This document shows, one piece after another, positions 16,495-26,800 of a DNA stretch of 64,000 bases. The stretch's first letter is position 1, and the number at the start of each line of letters is the position of its first letter. The notes beneath the pieces are model-generated. The model searched no databases. It was not told the origin of the DNA and was given only the letters and a program-made list of their open reading frames with translations. The translations under genes were made by a program, and so were the position numbers. This stretch comes from Phytohabitans aurantiacus (GTDB lineage: Bacteria; Actinomycetota; Actinomycetes; Mycobacteriales; Micromonosporaceae). The stretch is from assembly GCF_027923225.1 (NCBI RefSeq), contig NZ_BSDI01000002.1:131789-195788 (forward strand), in the 5' to 3' direction.

Positions 16495-17541
16495 GTGGCG
16501 GAACGGATTGTAGAAGGCCAGCGGCGGGGCCGTCGGCGCGGTGAGCTGACCATCGCGACGATCGCGCGCCTGGCCGGCGTGTCGAAGCCGACGGTGTCCA
16601 AGGTGCTCAACGGCAGGACCGGTGTCGCGGTGGAGACGCGCCAGCGGGTCGAGGCGCTCCTGCGCGAGCACGGCTACCGGCGGCCCGACGCGGTGCTTCC
16701 CGCGGCCACCCTCGAAGTGATGTTCCACGGGCTGGAGAGCAACCAGGCGATCAAGATCATGCGTGGGGTCGACGGGGTGGCCCGCAACCACCAGTTGGCG
16801 GTCGGCTTCACCGAGGTGGACGACGAGGGCACCTCGCAGGGCAGGCCCTGGACCGAATGGGTCCTGGCGCGGCGCCCGATCGGCGTGATCGCTGTGTACC
16901 CGAACATCACCCCGTCACAGCACGCGCAGCTGGCCGCCAGTGCGATCCCGCTGGTCGCCCTCGACCCGACGGGGCAGCCGGTGCACCCGACCCCTTCGGT
17001 CGGCGCGACCAACTGGAGCGGAGGTGTCGCCGCCGCCCGGCATCTGCTCGAGCTCGGTCACCGCCGGATCGCCGTGATCAGTGGACCGGCCCAGTACCTC
17101 GGCGCGCGAGCCCGGCTGGAGGGCTGCCGCGCGGCGCTGGACGCCGCCGGTGCCCCGCTGGATCCCCGACTGGTGCGGGTCGGGGCCTTCAGCTTCGGGG
17201 CCGGCCGCGACTTCGGCCGCGAGCTGTTGTGCCTGCCCAACCCGCCGACCGCCGTGCTGTGCGGCAACGATCTGCAGGCGCTCGGCGTATACACGGCGGC
17301 CGCCGAGCTCGGCCTGCGCATTCCCCAGGAGCTGAGCGTTGTCGGCTTCGACGACATCGCCACCACCAACTGGTGCTGGCCACCGATGACCACCGTGCGG
17401 CAGCCGTTCACCGAAATGGGCGCGGCTGCCGCCAGCATGGTCGTCGCCCTCGCCGCCGGCGAGGCCCTGAGCCAGCCACGGACCGAGCTGGCCACCACGC
17501 TCGTCGTCCGCGACAGCACCGCACCGCCGTCCCGACCCTGA
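16495..17541 (+). CDS. LacI-family regulator, probably of arabinoxylan genes
   Basis: LacI repressor of 348 residues. The HTH (TIATIARLAGVSKPTVSKVL, about 19-38) and hinge (NGRTGVAVETRQRV) are canonical. A periplasmic-binding-like domain follows, with SVVGFDDIATTNW and PPMTTVRQP near the end. GTG 16495 is preferred over GTG 16450, which would add 15 residues not typical of the family. Immediately downstream lie a symmetric GAAACGTTTC site and the GH62 arabinofuranosidase gene, so control of that gene by an arabinose- or xylose-type sugar is likely. Confidence 0.9.
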   Translation: MAERIVEGQRRGRRRGELTIATIARLAGVSKPTVSKVLNGRTGVAVETRQRVEALLREHGYRRPDAVLPAATLEVMFHGLESNQAIKIMRGVDGVARNHQLAVGFTEVDDEGTSQGRPWTEWVLARRPIGVIAVYPNITPSQHAQLAASAIPLVALDPTGQPVHPTPSVGATNWSGGVAAARHLLELGHRRIAVISGPAQYLGARARLEGCRAALDAAGAPLDPRLVRVGAFSFGAGRDFGRELLCLPNPPTAVLCGNDLQALGVYTAAAELGLRIPQELSVVGFDDIATTNWCWPPMTTVRQPFTEMGAAAASMVVALAAGEALSQPRTELATTLVVRDSTAPPSRP

Positions 17542-17548
17542 CCGCGCA

Positions 17549-17558
17549 GAAACGTTTC
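17549..17558. promoter_or_regulatory. LacI-type operator before GH62 gene
   Basis: Perfect palindrome GAAACGTTTC containing the central CG step favoured by LacI proteins. It lies 8 bases after the LacI stop and 75 bases before the GH62 start. Confidence 0.65.
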
Positions 17559-17632
17559 CTTGTGTTTTTAGATCGGTTCTGAGATTCTAGTTCATCGATG
17601 GCTTGTGCCCCCAGTGGGTCAGGAGAATAGCT

Positions 17633-19048
17633 GTGGCTAGATTCAGAACAACCAATGTTGGCCTGGCGTCGGCCGGCGTCCTGGCGCTGGTGTCGGCGGC
17701 GGTGGTCGTGGCGTTGCCGGCCGGCGCCGCGGCCGCGGGCTGCTCGGTGAACTATGCCGTGTCGTCGCAGTGGCAGGGCGGCTTCGGGGCCAACGTGTCC
17801 ATTAGGAACCTGGGCGATCCGTTGACCAGTTGGACGCTGACGTGGTCGTTCGGCGCGGGGCAGACCGTGACGCAGGCGTGGAACACGTCGTTGACGCAGA
17901 GCGATTCGGCGGTGACCGCGAGAAACGTGAGCTACAACGGCTCGGTTCCGACGAACGGCTCGGTGTCGTTCGGCTTCAACGGCGCGTGGACCGGCAGCAA
18001 CCCGGCGCCGACGAGTTTCGCCGTGAACGGCGTGGCGTGTAACGGCAGCACCCCGACGACCGGGCCGACCACGCCAGCGACCACCCCGCCCACCACCGGA
18101 CCGACCACACCCCCGCCGACCACGCCCCCGCCGACCGGTGGCTGCACGCTTCCGTCGACGTACCGCTGGACCTCGACGGGCCCGCTGGCGACCCCGAAGT
18201 CGGGCTGGCTCTCGCTCAAGGACTTCACCAACGTCGTCCACAATGGCCGGCACCTGGTCTACGGGTCGAACGTGTCGAGCTCGGCGACGTACGGCTCGAT
18301 GAACTTCGGCCTCTTCACCAACTGGTCCGACATGGCCTCGGCCAGCCAAAACGGGATGTCCTCATCGACCGTCGCCCCGACGCTGTTCTACTTCGCCCCG
18401 AAGAACATCTGGGTGCTCGCCTACCAGTGGGGCGCATCCCCGTTCCTGTACCGGACGTCGAGCGACCCCACCAACGCCAATGGATGGTCAGCGGCGCAGC
18501 CGCTGTTTACCGGAAGCCTTCCCGACGCGCCCTACGGTCCCATCGACCAGACGCTCATCGCTGACGGCACGAACATGTACATGTTCTTCGCTGGGGACAA
18601 CGGCAAGATCTACCGGTCCAGCATGCCCATCGGAAACTTCCCCGGCAGTTTCGGCGCCAACTACACGACCATCATGTCGGACACGTCCGCCAACCTGTTC
18701 GAGGCGGTTCAGGTCTACAAGGTGCAGGGGCAGAACCAGTACCTCATGATCGTGGAAGCGCAGAGTTCGACTGGGCGCTACTTCCGCTCGTTCACGTCCA
18801 GCAGCCTGGGCGGCACCTGGACACCGCAGGCCGCATCCGTGAGCAACCCGTTCGCTGGCAAGGCCAACAGCGGCGCCACCTGGACCAACGACATCAGCCA
18901 CGGCGACCTGGTTCGCACCAACCCCGACCAGACGATGACCATCGATCCCTGCAACCTGCAGCTCCTCTACCAGGGACGGGATCCCAACTCCGGCGGCGAC
19001 TACAACCGCCTGCCATGGCGGCCCGGACTGCTCACGCTGCAACGCTAA
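17633..19048 (+). CDS. secreted CBM2-GH62 alpha-L-arabinofuranosidase
   Basis: Extracellular enzyme of 471 residues that removes arabinofuranosyl side groups from arabinoxylan. It comprises a signal peptide (1-36), a cellulose/xylan-binding CBM2 (37-136, closed by Cys37 and Cys136), a Pro/Thr linker (about 137-172) and a GH62 five-bladed propeller. The GH62 catalytic base lies in SLKDFTNV and the acid in LFEAVQVYK. GTG 17633 has AGGAG upstream. A LacI gene and operator precede it and a strong terminator follows, so it is a single-gene unit. Confidence 0.93.
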   Translation: MARFRTTNVGLASAGVLALVSAAVVVALPAGAAAAGCSVNYAVSSQWQGGFGANVSIRNLGDPLTSWTLTWSFGAGQTVTQAWNTSLTQSDSAVTARNVSYNGSVPTNGSVSFGFNGAWTGSNPAPTSFAVNGVACNGSTPTTGPTTPATTPPTTGPTTPPPTTPPPTGGCTLPSTYRWTSTGPLATPKSGWLSLKDFTNVVHNGRHLVYGSNVSSSATYGSMNFGLFTNWSDMASASQNGMSSSTVAPTLFYFAPKNIWVLAYQWGASPFLYRTSSDPTNANGWSAAQPLFTGSLPDAPYGPIDQTLIADGTNMYMFFAGDNGKIYRSSMPIGNFPGSFGANYTTIMSDTSANLFEAVQVYKVQGQNQYLMIVEAQSSTGRYFRSFTSSSLGGTWTPQAASVSNPFAGKANSGATWTNDISHGDLVRTNPDQTMTIDPCNLQLLYQGRDPNSGGDYNRLPWRPGLLTLQR

Positions 19049-19078
19049 GGGCGTAACGCAGGTCCAGTTCACGTCAAA

Positions 19079-19109
19079 GGGCGGGCTCGGTTTCGTACCG
19101 AGCCCGCCC
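19079..19109 (+). terminator. hairpin terminator after GH62
   Basis: A perfect 13-bp stem (19079-19091 with 19097-19109) and loop TTCGT lie 30 bases after the GH62 stop. A second, imperfect GC-rich hairpin follows at about 19121-19149. The rest of the gap to 19272 shows no gene. Confidence 0.8.
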
Positions 19110-19272
19110 GACTCATATCCGGGCCCGGTCGCCATGGCGGCCGGGCCGTTGCTGCTTTCGGCAGCCGGCCGCGCGGGATACCGAAAAGCGTGGCCGAAGC
19201 CGCGCTTTGCCATGTGCCGGCCGCGGGATCGTCCGAATAATCGGCCCGACATCCGACCGAGGGGAGAAATGG

Positions 19273-19695
19273 ATGCGAAAAGTCAAAGCAGCCGTGGCGG
19301 GAGCCGTGATCGGCCTCGCCGTGCTGCTCACACCCGCCGCGGCCCAGGCCGAGGACAACGGCAACGGCAACAGCACGTGCGACCGGTACGAGATCTGCTT
19401 CCGGGCGTTGGAGAGCCACACGAGGTTCAGCGTCAACTGGAACTTTTCGCACTCGTTCTACTACTCGTACGGGGCCCACTCGCTGATCCGCGTCTACAAC
19501 AACGACCACGCCTGGTCGGGAACGCTCGGAAACAAGGCGATCGGCTTCTGGAACCGGGATTCCGAGTGCCGGGTGCAGATCCTCGACTACGACACGTACG
19601 GCTACGAGTGGTTCTACGCGGACCTGCCGCGGGACTACCGCGGTGACGCCGGCTACTCGATGAACGACGCGCACAAGCGCTGTAACCGCTGGTAG
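19273..19695 (+). CDS. small secreted protein with four Cys
   Basis: Secreted protein of 140 residues. Residues about 1-27 form a signal peptide ending AAAQAED. The mature part is rich in Tyr/Trp/Asn and has four Cys (STCDRYEICF, SECRVQ, KRCNRW), consistent with two disulfides. The CxxxxxCF start followed by beta-type sequence is reminiscent of actinobacterial peptidase-inhibitor I36 proteins, but the match is weak and function is unassigned. ATG 19273 has GGGGAG upstream. It precedes the lipoprotein-ABC operon by 22 bases and may be co-transcribed with it. Confidence 0.75.
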   Translation: MRKVKAAVAGAVIGLAVLLTPAAAQAEDNGNGNSTCDRYEICFRALESHTRFSVNWNFSHSFYYSYGAHSLIRVYNNDHAWSGTLGNKAIGFWNRDSECRVQILDYDTYGYEWFYADLPRDYRGDAGYSMNDAHKRCNRW

Positions 19696-19717
19696 AGCCG
19701 GAAGGAGGAGGGGTGGG

Positions 19718-20668
19718 ATGGCGAGCGAGCGTTGGTCACCGTCCACGTCGGAGCGCCGGTGGGCACGGCTGGCGGCAGCGGCGACGGCGGCCCTGGTGGC
19801 AGCGCTGACGGCCACGGCGTGCGGCGGCGATCCGCCGGCCGGACTCGGTGCCGTCGACGAGCGCAACCCGCTGGCGGTCTTCCTCGGCGAGAGCCTCGGG
19901 CTGATCGACTACGCCCAGCTCAAGCTGCGCAACGAGTGCCTGGCCGGGGCCGGCTATCCGCAGAATCTCGAGACCATGATGGACCAGCCGGTCCCGGCCT
20001 TCTCGATGTTCGTCATCACACCCCGCACGTTCGGGCCCACCACCGAGCAGGAGGCACGAAGGATCGGGTTCGGCCGCGACGAGCAGGCCGAACCGTCCCC
20101 CGTCGTCAGCTCCGACCCGAACTACGACCGCGCCATTGACTCGTGCGGCGGCAAGGCGTGGGACCGGTTGGGCGACGACGTCCAGGACGCGTACTACGCG
20201 TACTTCGACCTCGGTAACAAGATCTCGGGCACGCTGATGACGACGATCAGCGAGCGGCTGGACAAGAGCCTGCCGGCGAAGATGCTGGCCTGCGTCCGCG
20301 CGGCCGGCTACGACGCGGACGACGAGCGGCAGTTCCTCAAGACCCCGCGACCGGCGCTCCTGGGCGTACCCTTCGGCACGGTCGACCCGGCGCCCGACAC
20401 CGGTTGGCGACCCGCGCGAAAGCCGGGGACGATCGAGGTGGGTCCCGCGATCCCGGCCCGGCCGTACCGGCCCACCGCGCAGGAGAGCGAGCTCGCCGTC
20501 GCGTGGCTGCGGTGCCGCGAGCAGACCACGCTCGCCGACCAGCAGCTCACCGCCGCGATATCGGTACAGAAGGAGCTCGTGGCGAAGCACGAGACCTCCT
20601 TCGTCGAGCTCAACCCCCGGATCAGGCGCATCGCCAAGCAGGCCACCGAGCTGATCGGCACGTCGTGA
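19718..20668 (+). CDS. lipoprotein heading an ABC export operon
   Basis: Predicted lipoprotein of 316 residues. A twin-Arg-containing N-region, hydrophobic core and lipobox LTATAC place the lipidated Cys at about residue 35. The mature part is helical and contains paired Cys (NECLAGAGYPQ, DSCGGKAW, LACVRAAGYD, WLRCREQTT). No known domain is recognised. The stop overlaps the start of the adaptor gene (GTGA), so it is translated with the adaptor, ATPase and permease. It may act as a cell-surface partner or substrate receptor of that transporter. Confidence 0.75.
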   Translation: MASERWSPSTSERRWARLAAAATAALVAALTATACGGDPPAGLGAVDERNPLAVFLGESLGLIDYAQLKLRNECLAGAGYPQNLETMMDQPVPAFSMFVITPRTFGPTTEQEARRIGFGRDEQAEPSPVVSSDPNYDRAIDSCGGKAWDRLGDDVQDAYYAYFDLGNKISGTLMTTISERLDKSLPAKMLACVRAAGYDADDERQFLKTPRPALLGVPFGTVDPAPDTGWRPARKPGTIEVGPAIPARPYRPTAQESELAVAWLRCREQTTLADQQLTAAISVQKELVAKHETSFVELNPRIRRIAKQATELIGTS

Positions 20669-21843
20669 CCCAGGGCGAGGACCGGCTGCGGCGGGCGCGC
20701 CGGGGATGGCTGGTGTTCAGCGGCTGCGCGCTCGCGGCGGTACTGCTCGTCGCCGTCACCGCCACCGCGGTCGGCCGGCATCTGCGCTCGCCGGCCCAAC
20801 TCGCGGCCGACGCCGAACCGCCGGCGCCCTCGGTCGTCACCGCGACCGTCGAACGCCGGGTACTGGCCGAGCCCGTGGTCCTGCGCGGCCGCGTCCAGCC
20901 GGGCGCGAGCGTACGGCTGTATCCGCCCGCGCCGGCCGTCGGGCCGAACAGCGTCGTCACGAAGGTCCTCGCCCAGCTGGGCGAGCGGGTGCGCGAAGGC
21001 CAGGTGGTCCTCGAACGCTCGGGCGAGCCGTTGTTCGTCCTGGTCTCGCCGTTCCCCCTCTACCGGGACCTCACCGCCGGCCTGACCGGACCGGACGTCG
21101 AGCAGGTCCAGCGCGCCCTGAAGCGCCTCGGGTACGACGTGGCGACGACCGGCTCGTTCGACACCCGGACGCGGGACGCCGTCGCCGAGCTGTACACCGA
21201 CCGGGGTTACACCGCACCGACCGCGTCCGCCCCGCCCAGCCCGGGTGTGGCGGGCGCGGCGGTCTCGCTGCCGCAGGCGCACGTCGTCGTGCTCGGCCGT
21301 ACCGGGCAGCGGGTCAGCGCGGTCGGCGTCCGCGTGGGGGACGTCCTCGCGGACCCGAGGAAGGCGCTGTTCGAGCTGGACCGGGGCGCGCCCTCGCTGG
21401 TAGCGGTCGTCTCCGCCGAGCAGGCCGCGCTGCTGGCGGTGGGGCAGGCGGCGACCGCGTCGGACGACGGCGCCGGCACTACGACCGGCGTCGCGGTCAG
21501 CGCGATCGGCGACCAGCCCGTCGAATCCGATGGCCGGACGGGGTACGAGGTGCGGTTCCGGTTCACCGGCAAGGCACTGAGTGGCACAGCCCAGCGTTCG
21601 GTGCGGGTGGACGTCGACGTCGCCGGCGGTGCCGAGCCGGTACTGGCCGTGCCGGTCACCGCGGTCTTCTCCCGGGCCGACGGCACGACGTTCGTGACAG
21701 TCGTGAGTGGACAGGGCACAGTGGACGTACCGGTGCGCGCCGGCCGGATCGCTGGTGGCTGGGTGGAGGTCGCCGGAGCCGACGACCGCCTCGCCGAGGG
21801 CGCCGCCGTCGCCGTCGGCGAGGGAACTCCCGCGCGGCGATGA
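20665..21843 (+). CDS. peptidoglycan-binding membrane-fusion adaptor
   Basis: Membrane-anchored adaptor of 392 residues for a MacB-like ABC transporter. One N-terminal transmembrane helix (about 14-36) precedes a HlyD-like lipoyl/barrel region. Inserted in it is a peptidoglycan-binding-1 motif (TGPDVEQVQRALKRLGYD, about 150-167). C-terminal beta-barrel segments follow (VPVTAVF). Actinobacterial efflux adaptors often carry this peptidoglycan-binding insert. GTG 20665 overlaps the lipoprotein stop, and its own stop overlaps the ATPase ATG. Confidence 0.85.
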   Translation: MTQGEDRLRRARRGWLVFSGCALAAVLLVAVTATAVGRHLRSPAQLAADAEPPAPSVVTATVERRVLAEPVVLRGRVQPGASVRLYPPAPAVGPNSVVTKVLAQLGERVREGQVVLERSGEPLFVLVSPFPLYRDLTAGLTGPDVEQVQRALKRLGYDVATTGSFDTRTRDAVAELYTDRGYTAPTASAPPSPGVAGAAVSLPQAHVVVLGRTGQRVSAVGVRVGDVLADPRKALFELDRGAPSLVAVVSAEQAALLAVGQAATASDDGAGTTTGVAVSAIGDQPVESDGRTGYEVRFRFTGKALSGTAQRSVRVDVDVAGGAEPVLAVPVTAVFSRADGTTFVTVVSGQGTVDVPVRAGRIAGGWVEVAGADDRLAEGAAVAVGEGTPARR

Positions 21844-22508
21844 GCCTGCTCTCGCTCCGCGGGATCTCGCGGACCTACGACGACGGCCAGCCCGTGTACG
21901 CGCTCCGTCCGACCACTTTGGACATCGCGGCCGGTGAGTACGTGTCGGTCACCGGCCCGTCCGGGTCCGGGAAGTCGACGTTCCTCAACGTGCTCGGACT
22001 GCTGGACGAGCCGACGACGGGCTCGTACCGGGTCGGCTCCGTCGAGACAGTCGGCGGCGGCCAGCTGCTCCACGGCGCGGTCCGCGGCCAGCTGTTCGGC
22101 TTCGTGTTCCAGGCGTTCCACCTGCTGTCCGGCCGTACCGCGCTGGAAAACGTGGAGATCGGCATGCTGTACGGGTCACCGCGCCGCCGCCAGCGCAGGC
22201 GGCTCGCGGTCGAGGCGCTGGAACGGATCGGGCTCGCCCACCGGACGCACGCCGACCCACGCCAGCTCTCCGGCGGTGAACGGCAGCGCGTGGCCATCGC
22301 CCGCGCCATCGCCGGCCGGCCGAGCGTGCTGTTCTGCGACGAGCCGACCGGCAACCTCGACAGCGGCAACACCGCGAACGTCATGTCCCTGCTGCGCGAG
22401 CTGAACGACCAGGGGCTCACCCTCGTCGTGGTCACACACGATCCGGATGTCGCCGCCCACGCCGGCCGGCGGCTGCGGGTCGAGGACGGGGAGGTGTCCG
22501 AGCGGTGA
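21840..22508 (+). CDS. MacB/LolD-type ABC transporter ATPase
   Basis: ATP-binding subunit of 222 residues. It has Walker A GPSGSGKST (about 39-47), signature LSGGERQRVA (about 141-150), Walker B VLFCDEPTGNLD (about 161-172) and the switch His in VVTHD. The LolD/MacB subfamily powers FtsX-like permeases by mechanotransmission. ATG 21840 overlaps the adaptor stop and the gene overlaps the permease start, forming one translational unit. Its substrate is unknown. Confidence 0.92.
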   Translation: MSLLSLRGISRTYDDGQPVYALRPTTLDIAAGEYVSVTGPSGSGKSTFLNVLGLLDEPTTGSYRVGSVETVGGGQLLHGAVRGQLFGFVFQAFHLLSGRTALENVEIGMLYGSPRRRQRRRLAVEALERIGLAHRTHADPRQLSGGERQRVAIARAIAGRPSVLFCDEPTGNLDSGNTANVMSLLRELNDQGLTLVVVTHDPDVAAHAGRRLRVEDGEVSER

Positions 22509-23722
22509 AGCGGCGCGACTGGAGCAGGCTGGGCCTTGCCAGGCCACGGCTGCGCGGCGGCGACCTCCTGCGAGAGTCGGCCCTGTCGACGCTGCGGCAT
22601 CCCGGGCGCTCGCTGGTTACGGTCGTCGGCACGGTGCTCGGCGCCGCGGCGTACGTCTCCACGCTCGGGCTGGGCGCGACGATGAGCGGGCAGGTCTCCT
22701 CAGTGTTCGACGCGCGGCGTGCCACCGAGGTCGTCGTCCAGCCCGAGGATGCCGGCCTCGACAGGTCCTGGACCGACGGCGCCGGGCAGCGGCTCGCACG
22801 CCTCAACGGCGTCGTACGCGCCGGCAGCCGGGTCGCGGTGGGGGAGCGGCCGGTCCGCCGCACGATCGGTGAGACCGGCGCCGGCACCGCCGTACCCGTC
22901 ATCGGAGCCGACGCCGAGGCGCTGCGCGTCATGGACCCCGCCCTCACCGCCGGCCGGCTGTTCGACCGCTTCCACGACGAGCGGCGCGTGCCGGTCGCAC
23001 TGCTGTCCACATCGGTCGCGGCGCGGTTGGCCATCAACCGCGTCGGCGTGGCGGTCTTCGTCGGCGACGACGCGTACACGGTCATCGGCATCTACCACGA
23101 CGTCGCCCGGCGCGACGAGGCGATGGCCGCGCTGATCGTGCCGTACGCCCTCGGTGAGGAACTGGTCGGTGCGGACGGCGGCGGCATCGCCACGCGTGAC
23201 GTCCTCGTCGAGACCGCGCCCGGCGCCGCCCAGATCGTCAGCCGGCAGGCGCCGCTGGCGATCCGTCCGGAGGCGGCCGAGGATCTGCGCGCCATCGCAC
23301 CGCCCGACCCGCGCTCGCTGCGCCGCGAGATCGAGGGCGACCTGACGCGGTCAACAGTCGTCCTCAGCTTGATCGCACTGGTGATCGGGACCATCTCGAT
23401 CGGCAACGCGGCGACGGCGGCGATCGCCGTACGGGCGCCGGAGATCGGCCTACGGCGTGCGCTCGGCGCGCGTCCACGGCACGTATTCGTCCAGCTCGTC
23501 GCCGAGACGTCGCTGCTCGGCGCCGCGGGCGGGGCGGTGGGAGCGCTGCTCGGCATCCTCACGGTTTCGGTGGTCGCGCTGGCCAACGCCTGGACCCCGA
23601 GCGTCGACCTGCGGGCGGCGCTGGTCGCCTGCGCGGTCAGCACGGCCGCCGGCCTGCTCGCCGGGCTGGTGCCGGCCGCGCGGGCGGTCCGTATCCCGCC
23701 GGTGCGGGCGCTACAGCGCTGA
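22505..23722 (+). CDS. FtsX/MacB-like ABC permease
   Basis: Permease of 405 residues. It has one transmembrane helix near the N-terminus (about 37-60), a large extracytoplasmic MacB-type domain (about 60-275) and three C-terminal helices (about 285-305, 335-360, 375-398) with the FtsX pattern EIGLRRALGARPRH. GTG 22505 overlaps the ATPase stop. With the adaptor, ATPase and lipoprotein it forms a complete export system; the secreted repeat protein encoded next is a possible, unproven client. A short GC hairpin (GGGCGG/CCGCCC, 23725-23739) follows. Confidence 0.88.
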   Translation: MKRRDWSRLGLARPRLRGGDLLRESALSTLRHPGRSLVTVVGTVLGAAAYVSTLGLGATMSGQVSSVFDARRATEVVVQPEDAGLDRSWTDGAGQRLARLNGVVRAGSRVAVGERPVRRTIGETGAGTAVPVIGADAEALRVMDPALTAGRLFDRFHDERRVPVALLSTSVAARLAINRVGVAVFVGDDAYTVIGIYHDVARRDEAMAALIVPYALGEELVGADGGGIATRDVLVETAPGAAQIVSRQAPLAIRPEAAEDLRAIAPPDPRSLRREIEGDLTRSTVVLSLIALVIGTISIGNAATAAIAVRAPEIGLRRALGARPRHVFVQLVAETSLLGAAGGAVGALLGILTVSVVALANAWTPSVDLRAALVACAVSTAAGLLAGLVPAARAVRIPPVRALQR

Positions 23723-23724
23723 AC

Positions 23725-23739
23725 GGGCGGAGCCCGCCC
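23725..23739 (+). terminator. short GC hairpin after ABC operon
   Basis: GGGCGG-AGC-CCGCCC directly follows the permease stop. The stem is only 6 bp, so termination is possible but weak. Confidence 0.4.
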
Positions 23740-23827
23740 CGGTGAAAGCGGCGTGAAGACGTATTGAAGCACCCGGCTGCGAAGATCGCCCGGACGCTAC
23801 GGACGGCGGACGGGAAGGTGCGGCCTC

Positions 23828-26800
23828 ATGGACAGTGGCTGGAAGCCGAGACGACGACCACGAGCCGGCCTCGTGCTGCTCAGGGCGGTGTTGGCGGTGA
23901 TCGCCGCCGCGGTGGTCGCCGTCGCCTCGGCCCTGGTGGCTCCCGCACGTCCCGCGGCGGCCGCCTCTCCGTTCGCACCGATGTGCATCCCGTACGGGAA
24001 GCCTTACCTGGCCAACACCTGGACGAGCCACTCGCCGCGGGGCCCGAAGTTCACCCTCGTCGGGAAACCCGATCAGCCCGAGACCACGGAGACGTTCGAG
24101 TTTTCGGGCACGATCGAAGCCGAGGTGTCGCTGTCGGCGGCCTTCGGCATCGAGGCGGACGCGATCATCGCCACGGCGAGCGCCGAGTTCGGCGTTCAGG
24201 CCAGTGTCCGGGCCTCGGTCACGGTCTCGGTGTCCAAGACGATCACGGTGCCGCGCAATAAGACCTACAACCTCCAGTACGGATTCTGGGTCGGCTACCT
24301 GAAGTACCGCCAGAACTGGCTGCCGGCTGGCTGCAACGAGTCGCTGGAGTTCCTGCCTGGCTGGCAGAGCGAGAAGACCGTCAGGGTCGTGCTTGGACAC
24401 GGGTGGAACCTGGAGGGTTGGCCGGGCGCGCAGGGCCGGCCGGCTCCGCCGAACCCCGGTGCGGTCGATCCGCCCTCCCCGGGGCCGCAGCCGGTCACCT
24501 CGGTGTACGGGTTGGCCGACGGCACGGTGCTGCACACGACCGACACGCGCCGCGTCTACAAGATGGTGGGTGGCGCGCCGGTCTGGCAGGCGACGTGTGA
24601 CGGCGGCATCTGCCAGCCCGCCTCCCGCCCGACGACGCAGGCGGTGATCGACGCCGGGCCGGACGTTCCGCGCAACGGTTCGTCCGCCCTCGACCAGCGC
24701 GGCCGGGTCTACATCTTCGTCGGCGGCGCACCGCTGTGGCAGTCGCACTGCGCGGCGCCGGTCAACTGCGGAACGCCGGTGCGGATCTCGGACTGGTCGA
24801 TCGACGCCCATGACCACATGAACGCCGAGCCCGTCGACCGCCAGCTGATCCAGGGCTGGACGGGCGGCAGCGCGACACCCGTGGCGCAGACCGTCGGCGG
24901 GGCGAGGGTCAACTTCGGCAGCGAGCAGGAAGTGCTCGATACCGGGTTCGGCGCGAGCTGGCGCAACCAGGTCGTGATCCTGTCCACCGGAAGCTTCAAC
25001 ACCCTCGGCGAGGTCCCGCGCGACGGCACCCTGCTGCAAGGGGCGGGCGGCACGTCCACGCCCGTGGCGATGTTCGCCGGTGGCGCCCGGATCAACTTCG
25101 CGAGCCCGCAAGAGGTGGTCGAGACCGGGTACGGCAACGACTGGGCGAGCAAGGTCAGGGCCATTCCGAAGCGTGCCTTCGACGCGATGCGGGCTGACGT
25201 GCCACCGGATGGCACGCTGATCCAGGGCATCGCCAACGGCGTACCAACCCCGGTCGCGCAGCTGGTGGGCGGCAGCCGCATCAACTACGCCTCGCCCGAG
25301 GAGGTCATCGCCACCGGGTACGGGACGGAGTGGCGGCGCCACGTCCGGACGATCCCGACCCGTGCGTTCAACCTGATCACCGACCGTCCGCCGTCGGACG
25401 GCACCCTGATCCAGGGCGCGGGCGGCGCGCCGACGCCGGTCGCGCAGATGCTCGGCGGGGGCCGCATGAACTTCGCCAACGAGCAGGAGGTGATCGCCGC
25501 CGGAAACGGCTCCGACTGGCGGCAGAAGGTGCGCGCGATCCCGGTCCGCGCGTACAACGCGATCTACGAGGGCATCGGCCATGGCACGCGTATCAAGAAG
25601 GCGGGCGCGGCGGACGAGGCGGCGATGGTCGGTGGCGCCAAGCTTCCGTTCACCAACCTGGCGCAGCTCCAGGCCAGCAGTTACGCCCCGCTGCCCTCGT
25701 GGCTCGTCCCCGCCCGGATTTGGGACGCGCTGCCGACCAAGGTGCCCGACGGCATCACGATGAAGGCCGCGGAGACCGGCACGCTGTACCGCGTGCGGGA
25801 CGGTGAGACCGACCTCGTCGGGCAGTGCCCGAACGAGGACGGGTGCGACGCCGTAGCCGTCCTGCCGCAAAGCATGATCGACCCGATCGCGCACGGCGTG
25901 TCCAACCGCGGTCCCGCGTACGGTGCGCTGGCCCGGTACTACGACGGCAAGGTGCACTACACAACCACCGGCGTCGTGCCGGCCGGGCAGCGCATCGAGT
26001 ACGTCTTCGGGCTGCTGGCCCAGAGCGCCGAGTCGGGAACGGTGCGCCTGTCCGCATGCAGTGTGGGCACCGACTACTTCACGTCGACCAGGGACGACTG
26101 CGAAGGGCAGACCGTGCTGGACCGGCTGGGATGGATCTATACGTCGCCACCGGCCGACAAGCCGTCCCGCCCCGTATACCGGTGCCAGGTCACGGCGACC
26201 AACCTGCATTTCGACTCGCTCAGCGAGACCTGCGAGGGCCAGCGGACCGAGTTCCGACTCGGCTACGTGATCGCCTACGGGCAGCTGACCCGCTACATCA
26301 AGGGAGGGGAGCTGCGGACCGCCTTGGTCGGTGTCCCCGCCGGGTACCAGGCACAGGAGACGCTTGGCATGCTGCCGCAGGTGGAACAGCCCGGCACGGT
26401 CCCGCTGTACGCCTGCGAAATCACCGGCGAGGGGTTCACCTCCACCTCGGCGACCTGTGAGGGCCAACGGAAGCTGGCGCAGCTCGGCTACATCTACACC
26501 GCGCCGCCTCAGGGGCTGCCTTCGGCCGCGATGTACCGGTGCCTGGCCAGGGCCGGCACCGAGCACTTCGACACCCTCGACTCCACCTGCGGCGAGTACG
26601 AGACGGAGCAGCTCATCGGCTACGTGGTGGCCGTCCGGACCCTCAACCGCGCCATGCGCGGCTCGGACCACCGCACCGCCACCGGCACCGTGCCGGCTGG
26701 CTACCGCCACGAGTGGACGTGGGGTTACCTGGACGCCACCCCCAGGACCGGCACCCGGGCCCTCTACTCCTGCCAGGCCGGCAGCGACGCGTTCACCTCG

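Noticed and set aside
18050..18160. Repeats of ACC/CCG triplets within GH62, and similar stretches at 57780-57880 and 58700-58820
   Set aside because: These encode the Pro/Thr linkers between catalytic and CBM2 domains and are not separate repeat elements.
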